NCBI GenBank assembly: GCA_035690885.1
Contig: DASSKC010000116.1
Coordinates: 8,436 to 72,435 of the forward strand
Length of the DNA: 64,000 nt
Direction: 5' to 3'
Origin: Oleiagrimonas sp035690885
Lineage (GTDB): Bacteria > Pseudomonadota > Gammaproteobacteria > Xanthomonadales > Rhodanobacteraceae
Shown one piece after another: positions 35,662 through 42,954 of this stretch. Numbering within the stretch: the first letter of the stretch is position 1; each line of letters begins with the position of its first letter. The notes below the pieces were generated by a model, which was not told the origin of the DNA, ran no database searches, and saw only the letters and a program-made list of their open reading frames with translations. The position numbers and the translations under genes are program-made.

Positions 35662-37509
35662 TTATGCCGCTTGGCGCGATGCGCGTTTGCGGTCGTTCTC
35701 GGTCAGGTGCTTCTTGCGCAGGCGGATGGCCTTGGGCGTGACCTCGACCAGCTCGTCGTCCTGAATGAATTCCAGCGCCTGTTCCAGCGACAGCTTCACC
35801 GGCGGCACCAGGTTCAGTGCATCGTCCTTGCCGGACGCGCGCACGTTGGTGAGCTGCTTGCCGCGTAGGGCGTTGACGGTCAGGTCATTGTCCTTGGAGT
35901 GGATGCCGACCAGCTGACCTTCGTAGATCTCGGTGTTGGCGTCGATCAGCATGCGGCCGCGATCCTGCAGGTTGAACAGCGCGTAGGCCGGCGCCGAGCC
36001 GGTGCCGTTGGAAATCAGCACGCCGTTGGAGCGCTTGCCGATGATGCCGTCGGCACGCGGGCCGTAATGATCGAACACGTGGAACAGCAGGCCGGTGCCG
36101 GCGGTGAGCGTCTTGAATTCGGTCTGGAAGCCGATCAGGCCGCGCGCCGGAATCATGTAATCCAGGCGCACACGACCCTGGCCGTCGGGCGTCATGTTCT
36201 TGAGCTGGCCCTTGCGCACGCCGAGCTTTTCCATCACGCCGCCCTGGTAGGCATCTTCCATGTCCACGACCAGTTGCTCGTACGGCTCTTCGACCACGCC
36301 GTCGACTTCGCGGGTGACCACTTCCGGACGCGACACGCCCAGCTCGTAGCCTTCGCGGCGCATGGTCTCGATCAGGATCGACAGGTGCAGCTCGCCACGG
36401 CCGGAAACCTTGAACTTGTCCGGGTCGACCGTGTCTTCCACGCGCAGTGCGACGTTGTGCAGCATCTCGCGGTGCAGACGCTCGCGGATCTGGCGGCTGG
36501 TGATGTACTTGCCGCCGTTGACGTCCTTTTTGCCCACGAACGGCGAGTTGTTGACCTGGAAGGTCATGGAAATGGTCGGCTCGTCCACGGACAGCGCGGG
36601 CAGCGCCTCGGGCGTGTCCGGCGCGCACACGGTGTCGGAAATGCTCAGGTTTTCGATGCCGCTGATGGCAATGATGTCGCCGGCGCGGGCCGACTCGACT
36701 TCGGTGCGATCCAGGCCCAGAAAGCCCAGCACCTGCAGCACCTTGCCCGAACGCTTCTTGCCTTCGCGGTCGACGATGGCGACCGGCATGTTGGTGCGCA
36801 CGCTGCCGCGCTCGACCCGGCCCACGCCGATCACGCCGACGTAGCTGGAATAGTCCAGCTGGCTGACGCGCATCTGGAACGGGCCATCGGGGTCGACATT
36901 GGGCGCGTCGACTTTCTCCACGATGGTTTCGAACAGCGGCGTCATGTCGCCTTCGCGCACGCTGTCCTCGAGGCCGGCATAGCCTTGCAGGCCGGAGGTG
37001 TAGACCACCGGGAAATCCAGTTGTTCGTCACTGGCGCCGAGTTTGTCGAACAGGTCGAACGTGGCGTCCAGCACCCATTCCGGGCGCGCGCCGGGACGGT
37101 CGACCTTGTTGATCACCACGATCGGCTTGAAGCCCATGTCGAAGGCCTTCTGGGTGACGAAGCGCGTCTGCGGCATCGGGCCGTCGAAGGCATCGACCAG
37201 CACCAGCACCGAGTCGACCATCGACAACACGCGCTCGACCTCGCCGCCGAAATCGGCGTGTCCGGGGGTGTCGACGATGTTGATGCGCCAGGTCTCGCCG
37301 TCCTTGTCGGTCCAGCGGATGGCCGTGTTCTTGGACAAGATGGTGATGCCGCGCTCGCGCTCCAGATCGTTCGAATCCATGGCGCGATCCGGGATCACCT
37401 CGCGCTCGGCGAGCGTACCGGACTGCTTGAGCAGCTGGTCGACCAGGGTGGTCTTGCCGTGGTCGACATGGGCGACGATGGCGATATTGCGCAGTTTTTC
37501 GAGCGACAT
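35662..37509 (-). CDS. typA: Ribosome-associated GTPase TypA/BipA
   Basis: A 615-residue translational GTPase. G1 is VAHVDHGKTT, switch II is DTPGHADFGGEVERV, G4 is NKVD, and then come the EF-G-like domains and the TypA-specific C-terminal domain (GRGELHLSIL, ARGLIGFQTEF, KRSNGVLISNGTG). It acts in 50S assembly and stress responses. Start 37509 gives MSLEKLRNIAIVAHVD as expected, and the in-frame upstream codons lie in the promoter region. A perfect TATAAT on the minus strand lies about 55 bases upstream. Confidence 0.97.
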   Translation of the reverse strand: MSLEKLRNIAIVAHVDHGKTTLVDQLLKQSGTLAEREVIPDRAMDSNDLERERGITILSKNTAIRWTDKDGETWRINIVDTPGHADFGGEVERVLSMVDSVLVLVDAFDGPMPQTRFVTQKAFDMGFKPIVVINKVDRPGARPEWVLDATFDLFDKLGASDEQLDFPVVYTSGLQGYAGLEDSVREGDMTPLFETIVEKVDAPNVDPDGPFQMRVSQLDYSSYVGVIGVGRVERGSVRTNMPVAIVDREGKKRSGKVLQVLGFLGLDRTEVESARAGDIIAISGIENLSISDTVCAPDTPEALPALSVDEPTISMTFQVNNSPFVGKKDVNGGKYITSRQIRERLHREMLHNVALRVEDTVDPDKFKVSGRGELHLSILIETMRREGYELGVSRPEVVTREVDGVVEEPYEQLVVDMEDAYQGGVMEKLGVRKGQLKNMTPDGQGRVRLDYMIPARGLIGFQTEFKTLTAGTGLLFHVFDHYGPRADGIIGKRSNGVLISNGTGSAPAYALFNLQDRGRMLIDANTEIYEGQLVGIHSKDNDLTVNALRGKQLTNVRASGKDDALNLVPPVKLSLEQALEFIQDDELVEVTPKAIRLRKKHLTENDRKRASRQAA

Positions 37510-37563
37510 GGGAAATCGACCGGATCTGACGATCGGTCGCCTGTGGTAGAAAGCGAACCCCCA

Positions 37564-37617
37564 ATTATAGGGCAAAGTGACCGGTCGCGAACGACCGACC
37601 GTGCATTCATTTATAAT
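37564..37617. promoter_or_regulatory. Divergent -10 boxes for typA and the cyclophilin gene
   Basis: TATAAT occurs on the minus strand at 37564-37569, facing typA, and on the plus strand at 37612-37617, facing the cyclophilin gene. They lie 42 bases apart in an otherwise GC-rich gap. Neither has a good TTGACA at the expected distance, so the -35 contacts are uncertain. Confidence 0.5.
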
Positions 37618-37648
37618 TGCCGGCTTGATTGCAATCCGAGAACCCACC

Positions 37649-38158
37649 ATGAGCATTACTGCCACCGTGCATACCAACCGCGGTCCGATCCATCTGAACC
37701 TGCATGACGACAAGGCGCCGCTGACCGTGGCCAACTTTGTCAACCTGGTTCGGCGCGGGTTTTACGATGGTCTTTCGTTCCATCGTGTCATCCCCGATTT
37801 CATGGTTCAGGGCGGCTGCCCCGAAGGCAGTGGCCGCGGTGGCCCGGGCTACCGTTTCGAGGACGAGTTCGACGCCAGCCTGCGTCACGACAAGCCGGGC
37901 GTGTTGTCGATGGCCAATGCCGGCCCGGGCACCAATGGCAGCCAGTTTTTCATCACCCATGGCGCCACCCCGTGGCTGGACGGCAAGCACAGCGTGTTTG
38001 GCAGCGTGGTGGCCGACGCCGACCAGGACGTGGTCAACGCCATTGTCCAGGGCGACAACATCGACAAGGTCGAGCTTGAAGGCGACGTCGATGCGCTGCT
38101 GGAAAGCCAGGGCGAGCGCGTGGCCGATTGGAACAAGACGCTCGACGCGCGCGCCTGA
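37649..38158 (+). CDS. Cyclophilin-type peptidyl-prolyl cis-trans isomerase, cytoplasmic
   Basis: A 169-residue enzyme without a signal peptide, matching cytosolic PpiB-type cyclophilins. It has VANFVNLVRRGFYDGLSFHRVIPDFMVQGG with the catalytic Arg and Phe, GPGYRFEDEF, GPGTNGSQFFIT and the HSVFGSVV motif. ATG 37649 lies 30 bases after a TATAAT. REP-type hairpins lie just downstream. Confidence 0.95.
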   Translation: MSITATVHTNRGPIHLNLHDDKAPLTVANFVNLVRRGFYDGLSFHRVIPDFMVQGGCPEGSGRGGPGYRFEDEFDASLRHDKPGVLSMANAGPGTNGSQFFITHGATPWLDGKHSVFGSVVADADQDVVNAIVQGDNIDKVELEGDVDALLESQGERVADWNKTLDARA

Positions 38159-38192
38159 CACGATACGTGTGCTCCCGTTTGTGTAGCCGGCG

Positions 38193-38303
38193 TAGGTCGG
38201 GTTGGCTTCATCAACCCGACATGGCGTGGCGCGATGTCGGGTTACACCTGCGGCTCAACCCGACCTGCACAACTGGCCCCATCGCGCACAGGGTACGCTC
38301 CTG
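38193..38303. repeat. TCGGGTT hairpin pair plus single REP arm
   Basis: Two stem-loops with GTCGGGTT/AACCCGAC stems (38196-38220 and 38236-38264) form an inverted copy of the unit at 19938-20016. About 15 bases further, 38282-38303 matches one arm of the REP pair at 13461-13483 with a single change (GGTACGC for GGTGCGC). The repeats fill the gap between the cyclophilin and AEC genes. Confidence 0.75.
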
Positions 38304-38324
38304 CGCGGTAATCTGGAGAGCATC

Positions 38325-39227
38325 ATGAGTTCCCTGTTGATGCTGTTCGCCTGTCTGGTGCTGGGCTATCTGGTGGCGCGGTACTGCCGGCCACCGGACA
38401 ACATGGTTGACGGCCTGAACTGGTGGGTGCTGCGCATCGCGTTGCCGGCGCTGGTGCTGGAGCTGATCCCGCAGCTGCAATTCGATGCCGATTTGTGGTT
38501 TGCCGCGGCGACGATCTGGATCGGGTTTTGCGGCGCCTGGCTGGTGTTCGGCTTGCTGGGGCCGCGCCTGGGCTGGTCGCGCGGACGCATCGGTGCGCTG
38601 ATCCTGGTTTGCGGGCTGGGCAACACGACGTTTCTCGGCTATCCGTTGGTGTCGGCCTTGCGCGGCAGGGACGCGCTGGGCGTGGCGGTGATCAGCGACC
38701 AGTTCGGCAGCTTTCCGATCCTGGTCACGCTGGCGGTGGTGGTCGCGTCGATGTACGCCGGCCTCAAGCCGCATCCGGTGAAGATCGCCAAACGCATCTT
38801 CACGTTTCCGGCGTTCATCGCGTTGTTGCTGGGTATCGCGGTCAATGTTGCGGGCGGTTGGCCACCCATCATTCATGACGCGCTGGTGCCGTTGGCCGCG
38901 ACGTTGACACCGGTCGCGCTGTTTTCCGTCGGCCTGCGCTTCAAGGTCAACCTGGGTAGCCGGCAGATGCTCGGGGCCGCGGCCATGGGCTGGACCTGGA
39001 AACTGCTGGCCGCGCCGGCGTTGGCTTGGCTGCTGGCGGATCTGGCCAGCGTGCATGGGCGTATTTTCCATGTCGGCGTATTGCAGGCGGGCATGGCGCC
39101 GATGGTGTCGGCCACGATTCTCGCCACCGAGTACGATCTTGATCCGCCGTTGGCCAATTCGATCCTCGGCATCGGCATCGTGCTGTCACTGGCCACGGTG
39201 CCGATGTGGAACTTCGCGATGGGGTAG
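38325..39227 (+). CDS. AEC family transporter
   Basis: A 300-residue inner-membrane protein with about ten hydrophobic segments in two halves, typical of auxin efflux carrier-type permeases (bacterial members export or import organic acids or other metabolites). The GLGNTTFLGYPLV segment in the first half and the ATLTPVALFSVGLRF and QAGMAPMVSATILA segments in the second half match the family pattern. GGAG lies 6 bases before ATG 38325. The stop TAG is the first part of a palindromic element that follows. The substrate is not known. Confidence 0.88.
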   Translation: MSSLLMLFACLVLGYLVARYCRPPDNMVDGLNWWVLRIALPALVLELIPQLQFDADLWFAAATIWIGFCGAWLVFGLLGPRLGWSRGRIGALILVCGLGNTTFLGYPLVSALRGRDALGVAVISDQFGSFPILVTLAVVVASMYAGLKPHPVKIAKRIFTFPAFIALLLGIAVNVAGGWPPIIHDALVPLAATLTPVALFSVGLRFKVNLGSRQMLGAAAMGWTWKLLAAPALAWLLADLASVHGRIFHVGVLQAGMAPMVSATILATEYDLDPPLANSILGIGIVLSLATVPMWNFAMG

Positions 39228-39310
39228 CCTGTCGGACTTATGAAGAAGCGGCGGAAATATGGCCTCGCGCAGTCGAATTTTCGCTTTCGACTCCATAAGT
39301 CCGACAGGCT
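39226..39310. mobile_element. 85-bp palindrome-ended element, MITE- or REP-like
   Basis: Perfect 17-bp terminal inverted repeats, AGCCTGTCGGACTTATG (39226-39242) and its complement (39294-39310), enclose about 51 bases including TTTTCGCTTTCGA. No coding capacity. It lies between the AEC gene, whose stop TAG it supplies, and hslR. It could be a non-autonomous element or a strong terminator-like hairpin. Confidence 0.6.
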
Positions 39311-39324
39311 GCTAGGCTGCGCGC

Positions 39325-39711
39325 ATGAGTGACGACAGCGCAGTACGAGCCGACGTGTGGTTGTGGGCCGCACGCTTTTTCAAGACGCGACGCCTGAGTC
39401 GCGAGGCGATTGATGGCGGCAAGGTCACGCTCAATGATGCCGGCTGCAAGCCATCCAAACTGGTCAAGGCAGGCGATCGCTTGCACGTCACGCGTGGCGA
39501 AGATCGCTTCGACATCGAAGTGCTGGCCGTGTCCACCAAGCGCGGTCCGGCCACGGTGGCGCAAACGCTGTACCAGGAAAGCGAGGCCAGCCGCGAGGCA
39601 CGCGAAGAGCGCCGCGCCATGGCGCGGCTGAGTCGCCCCGTGCGCCCCGACGCACGCCCCGACAAGGCCGCGCGCCGCGCCCTGCGTCGCTTCAAGCACG
39701 GCGGCACGTAG
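39325..39711 (+). CDS. hslR: Ribosome-associated heat shock protein 15, S4 domain
   Basis: A 128-residue RNA-binding protein. The S4 domain covers residues about 8-60 (VRADVWLWAARFFKTRRLSREAI...GGKVTLND), followed by a basic Arg-rich tail. HslR binds 50S subunits that carry nascent chains on the intersubunit side and rescues stalled complexes. ATG 39325 lies 15 bases after the palindromic element. The stop TAG is the start of a REP-like sequence (GTAGGAGCGGCG), and the 3' end overlaps the convergent lrp-type gene by 20 bases. Confidence 0.92.
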   Translation: MSDDSAVRADVWLWAARFFKTRRLSREAIDGGKVTLNDAGCKPSKLVKAGDRLHVTRGEDRFDIEVLAVSTKRGPATVAQTLYQESEASREAREERRAMARLSRPVRPDARPDKAARRALRRFKHGGT

Positions 39712-40177
39712 GAGCGGCGTCGTAAACCGGGACGCCGGGGTTGCGCTGGAAGGCGAAGATCAAACTGGTTTCGATGCGCGAGACTTCCGGACGCGTGGTG
39801 AAGGCATCAAGCACGAAGTCGCGCAAGTGGTCGCTGTCGTGGACGGCCACATGCACCAGAAAATCATCGGCGCCGGCGACGTGATAGAACGCCAGCACCT
39901 CACGCAGGGTTTGCAGGTGCACATTGAAGGCGGCCACTTCCTGGCGTGAATGCCGCTCCAGTCGCACGCTGATCATGGCCTGCAGACCGATGCCGATGGC
40001 GCCGGGTGCGATCTCGGCGTGGTAGCCCTTGATGACGCCGGCTTCGTGCAGGCGGCGCACCCGCTCCAGCGCCGTCGACGGGGCAATGCCCGCGCGTTCG
40101 GCCAGGGTCTTGTTGGGCAGTCGCGCGTTTGTGCGCAATTGCTGCAAAAGCGCGAAGTCGATTCGGTCGAGCTGCAT
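39692..40177 (-). CDS. Lrp/AsnC family transcriptional regulator
   Basis: A 161-residue regulator with an N-terminal winged helix (LDRIDFALLQQLRTNARLPNKTLAERAGIAPSTALERVRRL) and a C-terminal RAM ligand-binding domain (ISVRLERH, VAGADDFLVHVAVHD). It is divergent from a PLP-dependent trans-sulfuration gene, as mdeR is from mdeA in Pseudomonas putida, so it probably controls that gene in response to a sulfur amino acid. The last nine residues (DAAPTCRRA) are encoded by the REP-like sequence shared with hslR, so the C-terminus may be altered. Confidence 0.93.
   Translation of the reverse strand: MQLDRIDFALLQQLRTNARLPNKTLAERAGIAPSTALERVRRLHEAGVIKGYHAEIAPGAIGIGLQAMISVRLERHSRQEVAAFNVHLQTLREVLAFYHVAGADDFLVHVAVHDSDHLRDFVLDAFTTRPEVSRIETSLIFAFQRNPGVPVYDAAPTCRRA
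39707..39736. repeat. Diverged REP-like hairpin at the hslR/lrp junction
   Basis: CGTAGGAGCGGCG matches the head of the 9.4, 10.0 and 28.8 kb repeats, then diverges. GGCGTC and GACGCC (39716-39721 and 39731-39736) form a stem. It carries the hslR stop codon and codes for the end of the lrp-type gene on the other strand. Confidence 0.6.
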
Positions 40178-40227
40178 GGAATGGCCTGATCACGAAATAA
40201 TGTTCGACACGATGATTATAGATCAAT

Positions 40228-40247
40228 CCATGATTCTACAATCATGG
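40228..40247. promoter_or_regulatory. Palindromic operator between lrp-type and PLP genes
   Basis: CCATGATT and AATCATGG form a perfect 8-bp palindrome around CTAC. A second half-site, GATGATTATAGA, lies 20 bases upstream in direct orientation. The spacing of about two turns, the AT-rich setting and the divergent Lrp gene suggest the Lrp-type operator. Confidence 0.6.
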
Positions 40248-40271
40248 CAATTGTCCGAACTGAGTATCGTC

Positions 40272-41456
40272 ATGACGCACCCGCAGACCCAGGCCGTGCA
40301 TGCCGGCCGCGAAGACTTCGCCGAGCTGGGCGTGCATGCGCCGCCGATCGACCTTTCCACCACGTATCCGGTGCGCGACCTCGCCGAAGGCACGGCCAGC
40401 TTCGATGCCCTGGTGGGTGGCGAGGCCTCGGCGGCCAACCCGATCTACGCGCGCCTGTTCAATCCGACCGTGGCCCGCTTCGAGCGTGCGCTGGCGGCGA
40501 TGGAAGATTGCAGCGATGCGGTGGCATTTGCCTCGGGCATGGCGGCGGCCTCGGCCGTGTTGCTGGCTGCGCGCGCGCATGGTGACCATGTGCTGGCGAT
40601 CCGTCCGCTGTACGGTACCCACGACCATCTGCTCGATTCGGGCTTGATGGGCCTGCCGGTGCGCTGGACCACGGCGGACGCGTTGGCATCGGACATCAAC
40701 GCCGACACCGCACTGGTCATCATCGAGACGCCGGCCAACCCGACCCTGGATCTGGTCGATATCGAGGGCGTGGTCGCGGCCGCCGGTGACGTGCCGGTGA
40801 TGGTCGATTCCACCTTCGCCACGCCGGTGTTGCAGCAGCCGGCGAAGTTCGGCGCGACGCTGGTGATGCACAGCGCCACCAAATTCCTCGGTGGCCATGG
40901 CGACGTGATCGCCGGCGTCGTGGCCTGCAACGAAGTGTGGGCGGCCTCGCTGCGGCAGGTGCGCGCGGCGACCGGTGGCCTGCTGCATCCGCTGGGTGCC
41001 TACCTGCTGCACCGAGGTTTGCCGACACTGAATCTGCGGGTGCAGGCGGCACAGGCCAATGCCAGCGTGCTGGCCGAGCGCCTGGTGAAGCACGACGCGG
41101 TGTCGGCGGTGCATTATCCGGGCCTGGGAACCGTAAAGAACGCGCACTTGCTGGGCTCGCAGATGAGCGGTCCCGGCACCCTGATCAGCTTCGACCTCAA
41201 GGGCGGACATGCTGCCGCCGCCGACTTGATGCGCCGCGTTGAAGTAGCCACCCCGGCAGTCAGCCTGGGATCGGTGGATACCTTGATCCAGCATCCGGCA
41301 GGCCTGACCCATCGCGTGGTCGACGCCGACACGCAGGCCCAATATGGAATCACTCCGGGCCTTGTGCGCCTGTCCGTCGGCATCGAGCATGTCGACGATT
41401 TGTGGGACGACCTGGTGCAGGCGCTGGAGACGAACGGCGAGGCGCGGGCGGCGTAA
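40272..41456 (+). CDS. PLP-dependent trans-sulfuration family enzyme (methionine gamma-lyase / cystathionine synthase type)
   Basis: A 394-residue cytosolic enzyme of the Cys/Met metabolism PLP family. The PLP Lys lies in VMHSATKFLGGHGDVIAG. YARLFNPTVARFERALAAMEDCSDAVAFASGM and PLYGTHDHL are the usual tetramer and cofactor-phosphate segments. Methionine gamma-lyases have a Cys in PLYGCT. Here it is Thr, so a synthase or another lyase activity is as likely. It is divergent from an Lrp regulator with a palindromic site between. ATG 40272 is chosen because the open frame upstream runs across that operator into the regulator gene. Confidence 0.9.
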   Translation: MTHPQTQAVHAGREDFAELGVHAPPIDLSTTYPVRDLAEGTASFDALVGGEASAANPIYARLFNPTVARFERALAAMEDCSDAVAFASGMAAASAVLLAARAHGDHVLAIRPLYGTHDHLLDSGLMGLPVRWTTADALASDINADTALVIIETPANPTLDLVDIEGVVAAAGDVPVMVDSTFATPVLQQPAKFGATLVMHSATKFLGGHGDVIAGVVACNEVWAASLRQVRAATGGLLHPLGAYLLHRGLPTLNLRVQAAQANASVLAERLVKHDAVSAVHYPGLGTVKNAHLLGSQMSGPGTLISFDLKGGHAAAADLMRRVEVATPAVSLGSVDTLIQHPAGLTHRVVDADTQAQYGITPGLVRLSVGIEHVDDLWDDLVQALETNGEARAA

Positions 41457-41473
41457 GAAACGCCTGGAGCGTG

Positions 41474-42844
41474 TCAGTCGTCCGGCTCGCGGACGCTCGC
41501 CAGCAATGTGGGAATCAGTTCCGATACCGTCGGGTGGATGGGCACGGCGCGCTGCAGCTGCGTGGCCGTGGCATCCACGCTCATCATGTCGATGATGCCG
41601 TGGATCGCTTCGTCGCCCCCGGTGCCGAGGATGGCTGCACCCAGTATTTTCCGGCTTTCCGCGTCGATGACGACCTTCATGAAACCTTGTGTCTCGTCTT
41701 TCTCGACGGCGCGTCCGACCCTGGTCATCGGTCGTTTGCCGACAAGATACGGGCGATCGCGCTTGCGTGCCGCCGCTTCGGTCAGGCCGACGCGGCCCAG
41801 CGGTGGGTCGATGTACAGGGCGTAGCCGCTGACACGCTCGCTGAGACGTCGCGATTCGCCATCAAGCAGGTTCGCGGCGATGATTTCGAAATCGTTGTAG
41901 GCGGTGTGCGTGAATGCGCCACGGCCGTTGCAGTCGCCCAGTGCCCAGATGCCGGGCACGTTGGTGCATAGTTCGTCGTCGACGGTGATGTAACCGCGTG
42001 CATCCATCGCCACGCCGGCCTTGTCCAGGTCAAGGTCGTCCGTGTTGGGCGTGCGGCCCACCGCCACCAGCACGTGGCTGCATGCGAGCGCATCGCCATC
42101 GAGCGTGGCCGTGATGGATTCCTGGTCGCGCCCGAACGCGATGTCGGTGACGCCGGTGCGGATGCTGATGCCTTCACCTTCCAGTATGTCGCTCACCGCT
42201 GCCGAGACGTCTTCGTCCTCGCGACCGATCAGACGCGGACCTTTCTCCACCACCGTCACGCGGGCACCAAAACGGCGGTACATCTGAGCGTACTCCAGGC
42301 CGATGTAGCTGCCGCCGATGATCAGCAGGTGACTTGGTACGTGGTCGAGTTCCAGCATGGTGCTGTTGGTCAGCCAAGGCACGTCGTGCAGACCCGGCAT
42401 GTCCGGCACGGAGGCCCTGCCGCCGACATCGAGGAAAATTCGTGGTGCCTCCAGTTGGTCGTCGCCAACGCGCAGGCGATGCGTGTCCTCGAATCTTGCG
42501 TGGCCTTCGATCACCGTGCACCCATCCATGCCCTCCAGCCACGCGCGCACGCCTTGGCGCGCATTGGCGATGACCGTGTCGGCGCGCGCTTTGATCCTGG
42601 CCATGTCGATGCCGACGTTGCCTTCGAGCATCACGCCGAAGTCGGCCGCGCGTCGGGCCATGTGTGCGGCGCGTGCGCTGGCGACCAGGGTCTTGGTCGG
42701 CATGCAGCCGGTATTGACGCAGGTACCGCCAAACCACTTGCGCTCGATGAGAGCGACCGACTGGCCGGCTTCGGTCAGCCGGCCCGCGAGCGATGGGCCG
42801 GCCTGTCCCGCGCCGACAATGATGGCGTCGAACTGGCGATTCAT
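41474..42844 (-). CDS. FAD-dependent pyridine nucleotide-disulfide oxidoreductase (dihydrolipoamide dehydrogenase/mercuric reductase-like)
   Basis: A 456-residue flavoprotein. FAD-binding GAGQAGPSLAGRL is at the N-terminus, the redox-active pair is GGTCVNTGCMPTK, the NAD(P)-binding motif is IIGGSYIGLEYAQMYRRFG, the second FAD motif is GIWALGDCNGRGAFTHTAYND, and the C-terminal dimer motif HPTVSE is present. The HMA domain of MerA is absent, as are the extra vicinal Cys at the C-terminus, so mercuric reductase activity is doubtful. The start at 42844 is well placed for the FAD motif. It lies in the gap between the PLP gene and mutS, convergent with the PLP gene. Confidence 0.9.
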   Translation of the reverse strand: MNRQFDAIIVGAGQAGPSLAGRLTEAGQSVALIERKWFGGTCVNTGCMPTKTLVASARAAHMARRAADFGVMLEGNVGIDMARIKARADTVIANARQGVRAWLEGMDGCTVIEGHARFEDTHRLRVGDDQLEAPRIFLDVGGRASVPDMPGLHDVPWLTNSTMLELDHVPSHLLIIGGSYIGLEYAQMYRRFGARVTVVEKGPRLIGREDEDVSAAVSDILEGEGISIRTGVTDIAFGRDQESITATLDGDALACSHVLVAVGRTPNTDDLDLDKAGVAMDARGYITVDDELCTNVPGIWALGDCNGRGAFTHTAYNDFEIIAANLLDGESRRLSERVSGYALYIDPPLGRVGLTEAAARKRDRPYLVGKRPMTRVGRAVEKDETQGFMKVVIDAESRKILGAAILGTGGDEAIHGIIDMMSVDATATQLQRAVPIHPTVSELIPTLLASVREPDD

Positions 42845-42954
42845 GGAGACCTCGGCGTGCAGGGAACGAGTCACCGAGGGTACTGCGCGTTGATGGCCGG
42901 GCGTAGCCGTTGCCCACGCCACCGTTCACGTTTCTGTCGGGTGCCGGTCGGCCC

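Noticed and set aside
41474..42844. Mercuric reductase (merA) call for the disulfide oxidoreductase
   Set aside because: There is no HMA domain, no C-terminal Cys pair and no mer genes around it.
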